A stretch of 64,000 nucleotides of DNA from Ustilago trichophora. Taxonomy: Eukaryota > Basidiomycota > Ustilaginomycetes > Ustilaginales > Ustilaginaceae. The stretch spans positions 124,001-188,000 of the forward strand of contig OOIN01000047.1 of assembly GCA_900323505.1 (NCBI GenBank), given 5' to 3'. This document shows, piece after piece, positions 41,891 through 51,041 of this stretch (its first letter is position 1; each line of letters begins with the position of its first letter). Both the position numbers and the translations under genes were made by a program. The notes under the pieces are model-generated. The model made no database searches. It was not told where the DNA came from and saw only the letters and a list, made by a program, of their open reading frames with translations.

Positions 41891-42842
41891 TGTTACAGGC
41901 CTCACGTGGGCTGACCAGGGTCAGGCACGAGTGGAGGCCGGAGGAGCGCAGCAGCGGCTGTGCGCAGGAATGGCGCACAGGTGCATAAGTACTCGGCCGG
42001 CAGGTGGAGCCCACTGGCCGACTTTCTGGAGGGAAATCGGCAAGTGGCACCCACCCGGCGATCCGTACGCGTTGAGCGCGAAAAGGCGCCACCCGGGACG
42101 TACGGGAGAGGTGCGACCAATGACGCACGGCGGAGGGATAGCCAGAGTCTCGTCACCATCAGGGATGGCGAGCAAGACGCTTGGGGGAGAGATATGAAGG
42201 ACGCGTAGATGAGGGGGGGGAATGAAGTGGGTGGCTTCCCACGGGTGCCGCCCAGAGCCGACGGACACAGGCTGATACAGCATGTGGCCACGTCGAGCCA
42301 TACGGCCGCCCTCCTGGTGAGGGTGAGGCCATATATACTCACACTGCACAGGCGTGCGATGGGGCGGAGCCCCATCCACTCTACTATCTACCAATATATC
42401 TTAACGGTCTTTCAGCTGTCAGTATCACACTGTCTCTTATATCAATCGTCTTCGTAGCAATCCAGGGATTGCTACCACATCGTGTGTGTGTGGCATCACA
42501 TCATAGACGCCGTCGACACCTACATCGACGCTACGGAACCTCAACCGTAGGCAGTACCTCCACTGCGGTCCTGATACCTCCATCAGTACCATATAACGAC
42601 TGTCGGAGCGCTACGGGCACTCGTGCACCGACAGGCGTCAACCTGCGTTCCCCGAACCCTCGTACGACCTCTCGTACGATTCGCCAAGGTCTAGTTTCGT
42701 GCCGCTCTGCCTCTGGACGGAGTGTCCACAGCGGTTAGCCGAGAGTCGCCCGTAGGCCGCCGTCCACCGATTAATTAGTGGAAAATCGCCGGAAGACATC
42801 GATTCGGCGATTCCGGGATTCTCAGGCACACGACCCCTGACA
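41891..42842 (+). repeat. Gypsy 5' LTR (952 bp)
   Basis: It runs from TGTTACAGGC to CCCCTGACA. A TATATA box lies at 42332-42337. A perfect 8-bp-stem hairpin with a 3-base loop lies at 42358-42376 (GATGGGGC-GGA-GCCCCATC). The likely RNA start follows, near 42374, where ATCCACTCTA is complementary to the priming site after the LTR. Confidence 0.96.
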
Positions 42843-42843
42843 T

Positions 42844-42853
42844 TAGAGTGGAT
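42844..42853 (+). promoter_or_regulatory. Putative self-priming primer-binding site
   Basis: TAGAGTGGAT lies one base after the 5' LTR. It is an exact complement of ATCCACTCTA at 42374-42383 inside the LTR, about 40 bp after the TATA box, where the RNA should begin. Tf1 of fission yeast primes reverse transcription by folding its RNA 5' end onto such a site. No TGG-initial tRNA match directly abuts the LTR. Confidence 0.7.
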
Positions 42854-42882
42854 CGTTCAAGTAGGGCCCCACATTCGAGACC

Positions 42883-44292
42883 ATGGCAGACGAGACTCTC
42901 TCTCAGAAGCTCGACGAGCTCATCGGGCTCGTCAAGGCTCAGCTGGAGCTCACCCAACGAATCAACCAGGGCGACGTCGCCAGGCGTGCCTACCAATTCC
43001 GGGAAGAACACGAGGAGCGGGCTAGGCAAGCTCCTGAGGAGGTCGATGACGGGGACGATACCACGGTCGGTAACCCGTTCTCTACCCCCACTCCTGCTGC
43101 TCGTCATCGACAGACCGTGGCCTTCGCTCCCGGCGAAAGGACCTACACGGACCGAGAGAAGTATTCGACGCCTACTGGCATCCGAAACGTCCATCCTCGT
43201 CCTACACTGGTCCGCGAAAGCACGGAGGAGGACCACGACTTCAGGGTTGACGAACTGCAGCCGGCACAGCCGAAGACCCTCTCGTATGCCTTCCCCAAGT
43301 TCAACGCAAGGGATGTCGAGGTTTTCATCCTGGAGGCTGAGGCGTGGTTCCGCTTCAACCGCGTTACGGACCACGAGACGATGGTTAACCACACTGGTGC
43401 ACACTTGGATGGTGCAGCACGCGAGTGGTGGATTGCCAAGCTGCGAGTTGATAGGGCTCGTCAGGGGAAGCTGTTCCACGACTGGCACTTCTTCACGCAG
43501 CGCCTAGTCGAGCAATACAATCTGCGCAACGCTCGGATGGAGGCGTACAACAAGCTGATTACCCTCAAGCTCAACAGCGACGCACCTGGAGCAGCCACAC
43601 GACATGTCGAGCGATTCCGCGATCTGGAAGGTCAAGTCAACCTGGAAGACACGGAGCTGGTCATCGACATGTTCAGAGGCAGCCTCACCCGCAGCCTGCA
43701 GGAGAAGTTCGAGCGCAACCCTCCTATGGACAGATGGGGATGGTACCGCGAGGTCGAGGACATCGACAGGCAGCGGATGCTGACGCAGCAGTCCGTTGCC
43801 CGCCATGGCAGCTCACCAGCTGCCGCTCGTCCTGTGCCAGCAGCCAGGCCTGTCGTCCCTGCCACCCCCCCAGCTAGGCAGCCCATGTCGTCGACGCCAG
43901 GCGTTCCCTACCGTCCTGGCAACCGTCCCCTGCCGCCGCATCTGGCTCAGCGCCCCAAGCCGGGTGGACCAACGACCTTTGGCAGCGATGTGTGCCACTG
44001 GTGCAAAGGCAGCGGTCATTGGGCGAAGGACTGCCCAAGCAGGAAGCCGCCGCCAGCCACACCGAGGCCCATGGGTCCCAGAGTGTCGGTAGCCCTCGCT
44101 GACGGCCAGACGGAGGATGACGGCAACGAGGCTGTGGAGCCAGAGCACGACGAGGACCTCGGGTACGACGCGGTTGATCAAGAGCCCCTGGACCTCACCC
44201 AGTTCGCGCCCACGGTCGAAACTGCCGACGACAGCCAGGACTACTCCACCGAGTATGAGCTGGAGGGAAACGGCAGTGGGGCGATGCACTAA
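42883..44292 (+). CDS. Gypsy Gag polyprotein
   Basis: This 469-residue Gag begins with a short coiled-coil-like N-terminus (LSQKLDELIGLVKAQLELTQ). A retrotransposon-gag capsid-type domain lies at about 140-290 (FILEAEAWFRFN, DGAAREWWIAKL, LVEQYNLRNARMEAYNKL). A Pro-rich stretch precedes a single CX2CX4HX4C knuckle (CHWCKGSGHWAKDC) near 370. The C-terminus is acidic. The stop TAA at 44290-44292 overlaps the pol ATG by one base (TAATG). The frame is intact. Confidence 0.93.
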   Translation: MADETLSQKLDELIGLVKAQLELTQRINQGDVARRAYQFREEHEERARQAPEEVDDGDDTTVGNPFSTPTPAARHRQTVAFAPGERTYTDREKYSTPTGIRNVHPRPTLVRESTEEDHDFRVDELQPAQPKTLSYAFPKFNARDVEVFILEAEAWFRFNRVTDHETMVNHTGAHLDGAAREWWIAKLRVDRARQGKLFHDWHFFTQRLVEQYNLRNARMEAYNKLITLKLNSDAPGAATRHVERFRDLEGQVNLEDTELVIDMFRGSLTRSLQEKFERNPPMDRWGWYREVEDIDRQRMLTQQSVARHGSSPAAARPVPAARPVVPATPPARQPMSSTPGVPYRPGNRPLPPHLAQRPKPGGPTTFGSDVCHWCKGSGHWAKDCPSRKPPPATPRPMGPRVSVALADGQTEDDGNEAVEPEHDEDLGYDAVDQEPLDLTQFAPTVETADDSQDYSTEYELEGNGSGAMH

Positions 44293-47200
44293 TGGCGTGC
44301 ATTGCCCTGCAACCCTGGACGCCATCAATCTGTACATATCAAGACTGTTCTCTCTGTTTCGCGACCAGTAACGGCAAGGCGGTACTCGAGCTGGCTGGAA
44401 AGGTTCAAGACCATCCGGCCCGCATACTAGCCGACACCGGTGCAGGTTTGTCTATAGTTTCAAGTTCTTTTGTTCGCAAGCATCGTATAAAAACAAAACC
44501 TACAAAAACAAGATCAATTCATGGGGTAACGGGGCATCGTATGACGGTAAGCGACCTCACAGTCGTACAAGTTGCCATTGGTGAACACCGACTCGGCAAG
44601 CTTGGAGTCGCGGTAGCCGAAATGGTCGACTACGACCTCATCCTGGGCTTCACTGAGCTACGCAGGCTCAAGCCTACCATTCAATGGGACACGGGTCAGC
44701 TCCAGTTTGAAGCACAGGGCCATGGTAGTGGTGTCCTGGCTGACAATGGGAAGACGCGTGCAGGAACCGCCGAGTCGGGCAGACTCGACGAAACTTGCGA
44801 GAAAATCGTCGAGTCAGTCAGACCCGCCGATTCCCAGGAAAGAATCGTTGCGTCAGTCGGACTCCCCGATTCCCAACCAAAAACAGTCGAGGCCAAGTCA
44901 TCCGACGACTCCCGCCCTTTGACACGGCTACACGGCCACGAGTTCGTGTCAGCCGAGCGCCTTCTTCAAGCGGCTGTCGAGGACGGACCGATTGGCTTCA
45001 TGCTCTTCGAGGAACCCCCAACATCGCTACCAGCCTTTGGCTTTGTACCTACGGGAGCGGATAAGGGGGTAGAGATGGAGGTGGAACTCGACAAGCCGGT
45101 CTCCGATGAGGAGATTCCTGAGCCCTACCGGCATCTGCGCGCCGTATTCGATGAGGTGGAGGCAGACCGGCTGCCTCCCCACACGGATCACGACCTGCGT
45201 ATCGAGCTGGCCGAGGGTAGCAGGCCGCCACAGGGGCCGCTGTATCTCAAGGGGCCAAAAGAGATGGCCGAGTTGCGCAAGTATCTGGACGAGAACCTCG
45301 CCAAGGGGTTCATTCGGCCATCAAAGAGCCCGGCGCGCTCGCCGGTGCTCTTCGTGCCAAAGAAGGATGGAGGTCTCCGCCTATGCGTCGACTACCGAGG
45401 CCTCAACGAGATCACCATCAAGAACCGAGCACCGCTACCACTCATCGAGGAGCAACTGTTCCTCCTCCGCAATGCCAAGATCTATTCGAAGCTGGACCTC
45501 AAGGCAGCTTACAATCTGATTCGCATTGCAAGCGGTGATGAATGGAAGACGGCTTTTGGGACGCAGCTGGGACTATACAAGTATCTGGTGATGCCGTTCG
45601 GTCTCGCCAATGCTCCCGCTCACTTCCAGTCGGTTATCAACCACATATACCGTGACATCATTGGAGTATATGTGGTAGTCTACCTGGACGACTTCCTGAT
45701 CTTCAGCAACACGGTCGACGAGCACATCCAGCACGTTACGGAGGTGCTCACGCGGCTCAAGCGGCACAGGCTCTTCGCCAAACCGTCGAAGTGTGCATTC
45801 CATACGGATACAGTCGAGTTTCTAGGGTACATCATCAAACCCTCTGGAATCGAGATGGACCCTGAGAAGGTTCGCACAGTCCAGGAATGGCCAATGCCGG
45901 AGTCAATCCATGACATCCAGCGCTTCCTGGGCTTCGCAAACTTCTACCGACGTTTCATCGCTCACTTCGCCCGGATCGCCAAGCCGCTGACAGCCCTCGT
46001 CAAGCCAACGGAACGCTTCAAGAAGTTTGAGCTGCCGGAAGAGGCCAAGCAGGCGTTCCACAGGCTCATACAGGCATTTACAACGGCAGGAGTGCTCAGG
46101 CACTTCGACTACCACTTGCCAACGAGGCTAGAGACGGATGCGAGCGATTTCGCCATCGCAGGAGTCCTCAAGCAAGAGCACGAGGGGCGCTGGCACCCGG
46201 TTGCCTACTACTCGCGCAAGATGGCGCCGGCGGAGAAGAACTACGAGATCCACGACAAGGAGCTCCTCGCAGTCGTGGCATGCCTCACCCAGTGGCGCCA
46301 CATGCTCGCAGGACTGCCAAGCCAGCTCGTGATCCTCACCGATCACGAGGCGCTCAAGTACTTCAAGTCGCAACGTCGCATCACGGGGAGGCAAGCACGT
46401 TGGGCGGTACTATTGGCTGATTTCGACTTCGTGCTGCAGTATCGGCCAGGTGACAAGGCAGGCGAGCCTGACGCTCTCACTCGACGACGGGACATGGAAC
46501 CGGCGGGTGAAGAGCGAGAGCATAATGTTTGGCAGCTGCTGCCAAACAGTGCCTTTACGCGTGACGATGACAAGGATCGTCAGGTCTACGCGATTCGCCG
46601 AGTGTCAGAGCGCAAACTCGGCGAGTCAACCGCGCCCAACGATCGAGGGCCAACCATGGCGAACGTCGCCTCAGCAGGACTGGTGGACCAATGCAGGACA
46701 TTCCAGCCCCTGGACCAGGAGCTAGCAGAACTGCATGCCAAGTCCCCGTTCGAAACCAGGGATGGTGTATGGTACAAGGACGGCCGACTGGTGGTACCAA
46801 AGGTCGCCATGCCGGGCAGAACTGGCAGCCGTAAGACTCGTAGTGCCCAGGAGGTAGACGAGAAGTCACTGTCGGTCGAGCATCTACGGTTCATGGTGAT
46901 GTCGCAGTGTCACAACGGCGTGACAGCGGGCCACGTTGGCTGTGATGCCACCATACACTTGGCACGCAGGCATTACTGGTGGCCTGGCATGACGGCCTGG
47001 ATTGCGGACTACGTCGCAAGCTGTCCAGTATGTGCAAGGTACAAGGCACCGCGGCATCGTCCGTATGGACTGTTGCAGCCACTTGCAACACCGCAGAGGC
47101 CCTGGGGATCGATCTTGCTGGACTTCATCGAGGGCCTACCGACGTCAGACGGCTACGACTCCATCTTGGTCGTCGTCGACCGCCTGACCAAGTATGCAAT

Positions 47201-48161
47201 CGTGGCCCCAACACATAAGACAGCGACGGCCGAGCAGACAGCACACCTGCTCAAGATTCACCTGTTTGGTACCTTTGGCACACCGGACCACATCGTGTCG
47301 GACAGAGGACGACAGTTCATATCGAAGACCTGGGCAGAGTTCATCAGCAGCATTGGGGCGAGACACTCGCTCAGCACGGCCTATCACCCGCAGACAGATG
47401 GCCAAACCGAGCGAGTGAACCAAGTGCTGGAGCAGTACCTTCATATGTACTGCAACTACGAGCAGAACGACTGGGTCAAGCTGTTAGTCACCGCGGCGTT
47501 CGTCTACAACAACGCGGTACACAGCAGCATTGGAGTCTCGCCGTTCTTTGCATGCTACGGGTGGAACCCCAAGTCACACCCGGAGATACCGGCAAGACTC
47601 GGGGTAAACAACCCGAAGCTAGCAGAGTTCCTGGTACAAGGCCACGAGCGCTACAAGTACCTGCAAGACCAGATCAGGCATGCTCAAAGCCGGGCGGTCG
47701 AACAGTACAATCGCAAGCACAAGGATCTCGAGCTCAAGGTGGGCGACATGGTCTATATCAATCGCAAGAATTGGAAGACCAGACGACCAACAGCAAAGCT
47801 CGACACAAGGTTCGCGGGCCCGTACCCAGTCAAGGAACGCATCGGGAGGCGGGCTTACCGGATCACGCTGCCAGCAAATCTCAAGGTCCACGATGTCTTC
47901 CACATCTCAATGCTTGAGCCGGCCAAGAGTAGCTCACTAGCGCAGCGCTCCCAGCTGCCAGCTGAGCCCCCGCTGCCAGACGAAGAGCTGGAGTACGAGG
48001 TGGAAGCAATCGTCGGAAAGCGAGTACGCAATGGGCAGCTCGAGTACAAGGTGCTATGGCGCGGCTACCCTGAGGAGGCGGCCTCGTGGGAACCACAGGC
48101 CCTCCTCAGCTGCCCAGACCTCATCCGGGAGTATGAGGAATCGGCGGGGGGACGAGCCTAG
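44292..48161 (+). CDS. Gypsy Pol polyprotein with chromodomain
   Basis: This 1289-residue Pol has an aspartic protease (ILADTGAGLSIVSS near 45-60), then a linker with degenerate tandem units (about 170-200). The reverse transcriptase has VYLDDFLIFS near 459-468. RNase H has RLETDASDFAIAG, YEIHDKELLAVV and LTDHEAL. The integrase has an HHCC finger (GHVGCDATIHLARRHYWWPG ... CPVCARYK) and the DD35E blocks (LLDFIEGLP, VSDRGRQFI, HPQTDGQTERVN). A GPY/F-like module (FAGPYPVKERIGRRAYRI) and a C-terminal chromodomain (YKVLWRGYPEEAASWEPQ) follow. Chromodomains in this clade are known to steer integration to particular chromatin. All catalytic residues I could check are present. Confidence 0.95.
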   Translation: MACIALQPWTPSICTYQDCSLCFATSNGKAVLELAGKVQDHPARILADTGAGLSIVSSSFVRKHRIKTKPTKTRSIHGVTGHRMTVSDLTVVQVAIGEHRLGKLGVAVAEMVDYDLILGFTELRRLKPTIQWDTGQLQFEAQGHGSGVLADNGKTRAGTAESGRLDETCEKIVESVRPADSQERIVASVGLPDSQPKTVEAKSSDDSRPLTRLHGHEFVSAERLLQAAVEDGPIGFMLFEEPPTSLPAFGFVPTGADKGVEMEVELDKPVSDEEIPEPYRHLRAVFDEVEADRLPPHTDHDLRIELAEGSRPPQGPLYLKGPKEMAELRKYLDENLAKGFIRPSKSPARSPVLFVPKKDGGLRLCVDYRGLNEITIKNRAPLPLIEEQLFLLRNAKIYSKLDLKAAYNLIRIASGDEWKTAFGTQLGLYKYLVMPFGLANAPAHFQSVINHIYRDIIGVYVVVYLDDFLIFSNTVDEHIQHVTEVLTRLKRHRLFAKPSKCAFHTDTVEFLGYIIKPSGIEMDPEKVRTVQEWPMPESIHDIQRFLGFANFYRRFIAHFARIAKPLTALVKPTERFKKFELPEEAKQAFHRLIQAFTTAGVLRHFDYHLPTRLETDASDFAIAGVLKQEHEGRWHPVAYYSRKMAPAEKNYEIHDKELLAVVACLTQWRHMLAGLPSQLVILTDHEALKYFKSQRRITGRQARWAVLLADFDFVLQYRPGDKAGEPDALTRRRDMEPAGEEREHNVWQLLPNSAFTRDDDKDRQVYAIRRVSERKLGESTAPNDRGPTMANVASAGLVDQCRTFQPLDQELAELHAKSPFETRDGVWYKDGRLVVPKVAMPGRTGSRKTRSAQEVDEKSLSVEHLRFMVMSQCHNGVTAGHVGCDATIHLARRHYWWPGMTAWIADYVASCPVCARYKAPRHRPYGLLQPLATPQRPWGSILLDFIEGLPTSDGYDSILVVVDRLTKYAIVAPTHKTATAEQTAHLLKIHLFGTFGTPDHIVSDRGRQFISKTWAEFISSIGARHSLSTAYHPQTDGQTERVNQVLEQYLHMYCNYEQNDWVKLLVTAAFVYNNAVHSSIGVSPFFACYGWNPKSHPEIPARLGVNNPKLAEFLVQGHERYKYLQDQIRHAQSRAVEQYNRKHKDLELKVGDMVYINRKNWKTRRPTAKLDTRFAGPYPVKERIGRRAYRITLPANLKVHDVFHISMLEPAKSSSLAQRSQLPAEPPLPDEELEYEVEAIVGKRVRNGQLEYKVLWRGYPEEAASWEPQALLSCPDLIREYEESAGGRA

Positions 48162-48594
48162 ATCAGGCAGGAGGGGGTGGAGCAAGGGGAAGAGGAGTGA
48201 TGCGCTGTGTTGATGATGACAGCAATGGCAAGGAAGGATGGTGTTGCGAGAAACCGCCAAGACGGGTGGACTGGAAGGGTCGAGGGAGGAAAACCCACCA
48301 AGATGAGGGTACTGGATGGGCCAATGGCGAAATTCGGCGGGTGGGCGGATCCCGACGGTTTTGGAGTGGTAAATCGGCAAGACAGTGAGTTCCGACGGCT
48401 GGCCGTCGGACGCGCATCACCTGACGATTCTAAGGCTGGCGAGCCACTGGGGCGGGAACGAGCGACAAGACACGCCGCCCAGGGCGTGCTGGCTGCATGC
48501 TCATAGTACCAGCCCCAGGCAGGCTCAGAAGGGACAGGACACAGTCTCACACAAGCACGGAAGAGTCAAGGAACGCTGTCATTACCACGCACGG
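48162..48594. other. Convergent spacer inside the gypsy element
   Basis: This 433-bp gap lies between the pol stop and the stop of the antisense gene. It is purine-rich near its left end. No protein domain is recognisable. It presumably holds the 3' end of the antisense transcript. Confidence 0.5.
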
Positions 48595-50011
48595 CTACAT
48601 GTCGATGTAGTTGGAAGGGTCCATGTCAGTAGGATAGACCCATTCCTCGAGAGGGTCGGGAGGGCCACCGGACTCCGTGGTCGATTCGTGAGGCTGGCGC
48701 TCAGAGTAGAGGCTGTCCCAGCGCGACACGAATGTCTCGACCAACCGCAGGAGCGGCTGGACCAGCCGGCGGTTGGCCATGCGGTAGAGGCGGCCCATCG
48801 CAACGCCCCATGCCACCGTCGAAGTGGGATCCTGCGTACGGTCGTAGGATCGCACCCAACCCGGACCATGAGCGCCTACCGTCGTCAGGTTGGCGCGCTC
48901 GACCCGTGTACGGCCGCCGGGCTGGCCAGAGGGAGTGCCATCGCCGAGGTACTCCAGGCCGGGGAAGGCGGGGATGTTGCGCACGCAGCGGCCACGATCG
49001 GCCAGATAGCACGTCGTGCAGGTGCGGGGTTTCCGGCTGCGTTCGCCATACGGGTTGGCAAACGCAGAAGGGAAGCAACTGCGAAACGGACAAAAGGGTC
49101 AGCGCACCAGCCAAGTCGAGCAGCAACGGGGAGGATACTCACGGGACGCCCAAGTCAGAGCAGTGGCGGCACTGCCAGCTTGGCCAGGGCATGCAGGCTT
49201 CCGTCAAGCGCTTCATGACGATGCGCTGGAGCCGCTGCTCAGCGAGGGAGCCGGGCCACACGTTCCAGTCTCGAGGGTAGCGACCCTTGGCCACGCGCAC
49301 CAGCAAGTCGACCACCTCGTGTTGCTCGGTCCACCCAGCAAGCTCTGCGTGGGTGGGCACGTGGTAGCTGGGCGGAGGAGGGGACGGCGTACGAGCCTCC
49401 TGGTCACGTCGAGGGGGGGTGAGGCGCTGCACATCCCGCTGGTACACAGGAGTGGCAGCGCGGGGAACAGGCGAGGCGGGTGCAGTGGGCTGCACGGGAG
49501 GATCGTCGTGGGGGCCAGCAGCGGGCTCGGGCGGGGGAGTCCAATACACCCCGCCCCATCGAGATTCCTGTGCCTCACGGGAGAGGCCTACGGCGAGACG
49601 GCGACGCTTGTCACGCAACCGCTGGTCGTCGTCCATGTTGGCTAGCGCAGCCGCAAGACCTGCGGCCGTGGGGGAAGTCGGCGTGTAATCCGGCGATCGT
49701 AGGGGGAAGGGCGGGGGAGCGGCATCGGCCCACAGATCGGATTGGAGGGCGAAGGCGCCCGGAGAGGTTGGCTCGTACACCGGGCTCTGAGCCGTGGAGT
49801 CGCCAAGGAAGAGGCGGTCGGCCGGCGTAAGAGGAGAAGCGTTATGACGAGGTGGAGGAGGGGTAGCCCGGATAGGCGTACCCTGGGTGGCCGAGGTGGA
49901 GGCATCACGCGGGCGCAGGCGCAAGGTGATGCGACGCCGCTTGCTGGGAGTGGGATCGGCTGCTGGAGCAGCCGAGGAGGAGGAAGGAGGGGTACGCACC
50001 GGGGGAGTCAT
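48595..50011 (-). CDS. Antisense accessory gene of the gypsy element (zinc-cluster-like)
   Basis: Two exons, 50011-49143 and 49078-48595, are separated by a 64-bp intron with GTGAGT donor, GCTGAC branch-like site and TTTCGCAG acceptor. Joined (CC+T, Pro) they encode 450 residues. The N-terminal half is Pro/Ser/Thr-rich with a basic nuclear-signal-like patch (SKRRRITLRLRPRD). Six cysteines at 281, 284, 291, 310, 313 and 321 form CX2CX6C-X18-CX2CX7C. The third Cys falls in frame only after splicing, so the splice completes the motif. The C-terminal part has no known domain. The start codon lies 74 bp from the 3' LTR, so its promoter is probably the LTR read backwards. The function is unknown. 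Confidence 0.78.
49079..49142 (-). other. Intron of the antisense gypsy gene
   Basis: This 64-bp intron on the minus strand starts GTGAGTATCC and ends TTTCGCAG, with GCTGAC about 20 bases before the acceptor. Unspliced, the frame stops at TGA overlapping the donor. Confidence 0.85.
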
Positions 50012-50070
50012 GCTGGCTGGAGGATGGTGGTGGAGAAGAAAACAGGATGGCCTCGACGGAGCTCGGCCCT

Positions 50071-50084
50071 TGGGAGGGGGGTAG
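50071..50084 (+). promoter_or_regulatory. Gypsy polypurine tract
   Basis: The G/A-rich TGGGAGGGGGGTAG directly abuts the 3' LTR, the expected position of the plus-strand DNA primer. Confidence 0.8.
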
Positions 50085-51036
50085 TGTTACAGGCCTCACG
50101 TGGGCTGACCAGGGTCAGGCACGAGTGGAGGCCGGAGGAGCGCAGCAGCGGCTGTGCGCAGGAATGGCGCACAGGTGCATAAGTACTCGGCCGGCAGGTG
50201 GAGCCCACTGGCCGACTTTCTGGAGGGAAATCGGCAAGTGGCACCCACCCGGCGATCCGTATGCGTTGAGCGCGAAAAGGCGCCACCCGGGACGTACGGG
50301 AGAGGTGCGACCAATGACGCACAGCGGAGGGATAGCCAGAGTCTCGTCGCCATCAGGGATGGCGAGCGAGACGCTTGGGGGAGGGATATGAAGGACGCGT
50401 AGATGAGGGGGGGGAATGAAGTGGGTGGCTTCCCACGGGTGCCGCCCAGAGCCGACGGACACAGGCTGATACAGCATGTGGCCACGTCGAGCCATACGGC
50501 CGCCCTCCTGGTGAGGGTGAGGCCATATATACTCACACTGCACAGGCGTGCGATGGGGCGGAGCCCCATCCACTCTACTATCTACCAATATATCTTAACG
50601 GTCTTTCAGCTGTCAGTATCACACTGTCTCTTATATCAATCGTCTTCGTAGCAATCCAGGGATTGCTACCACATCGTGTGTGTGTGGCATCACATCATAG
50701 ACGCCGTCGACACCTACATCGACGCTACGGAACCTCAACCGTAGGCAGTACCTCCACTGCGGTCCTGATACCTCCATCAGTACCATATAACGACTGTCGG
50801 AGCGCTACGGGCACTCGTGCACCGACAGGCGTCAACCTGCGTTCCCCGAACCCTCGTACGACCTCTCGTACGATTCGCCAAGGTCTAGTTTCGTGCCGCT
50901 CTGCCTCTGGACGGAGTGTCCACAGCGGTCAGTCGAGAGTCGCCCGTAGGCCGCCGTCCACCGATTAATTAGTGGAAAATCGCCGGAAGACATCGATTCG
51001 GCGATTCTGGGATTCTCAGGCACACGACCCCTGACA
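50085..51036 (+). repeat. Gypsy 3' LTR (952 bp)
   Basis: It has the same length as the 5' LTR. About eight single-base differences are visible, all transitions and mostly at CpG. TATA and hairpin (50552-50570) are conserved. Confidence 0.96.
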
Positions 51037-51041
51037 CCGCC

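Larger units (their letters stand above)
41891..51036 (+). mobile_element. Complete Ty3/gypsy chromovirus with antisense accessory gene
   Basis: This 9146-bp element is inserted into copia ORF3 with the perfect TSD CCGCC (41886-41890 and 51037-51041). Two 952-bp LTRs enclose a self-complementary priming site, gag, pol with chromodomain, an antisense spliced gene and a polypurine tract. RT precedes integrase, as in Metaviridae. The LTRs differ by about eight transitions, and gag and pol have no internal stops. It is therefore a recent and possibly competent insertion, younger than the copia host. Confidence 0.96.

Noticed and set aside
41897..42394. Long overlapping frames inside the gypsy LTRs (also at 38192-38735 and 50096-50588)
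   Set aside because: They recur simply because the LTR recurs, exist in several frames at once, and lie over the LTR promoter. They show no protein features.
42851..42863. Conventional tRNA priming site (TGG-type) for the gypsy element
   Set aside because: No TGG directly follows the LTR, and the nearby GTGGATCGTTCAAG does not resemble the complement of a tRNA 3' end. The LTR self-complementarity is a better explanation.
48385..49218. 277-codon plus-strand frame after gypsy pol
   Set aside because: It is the complement of the antisense zinc-cluster gene. The minus-strand model has intron signals and a coherent Cys motif, while this one has neither.
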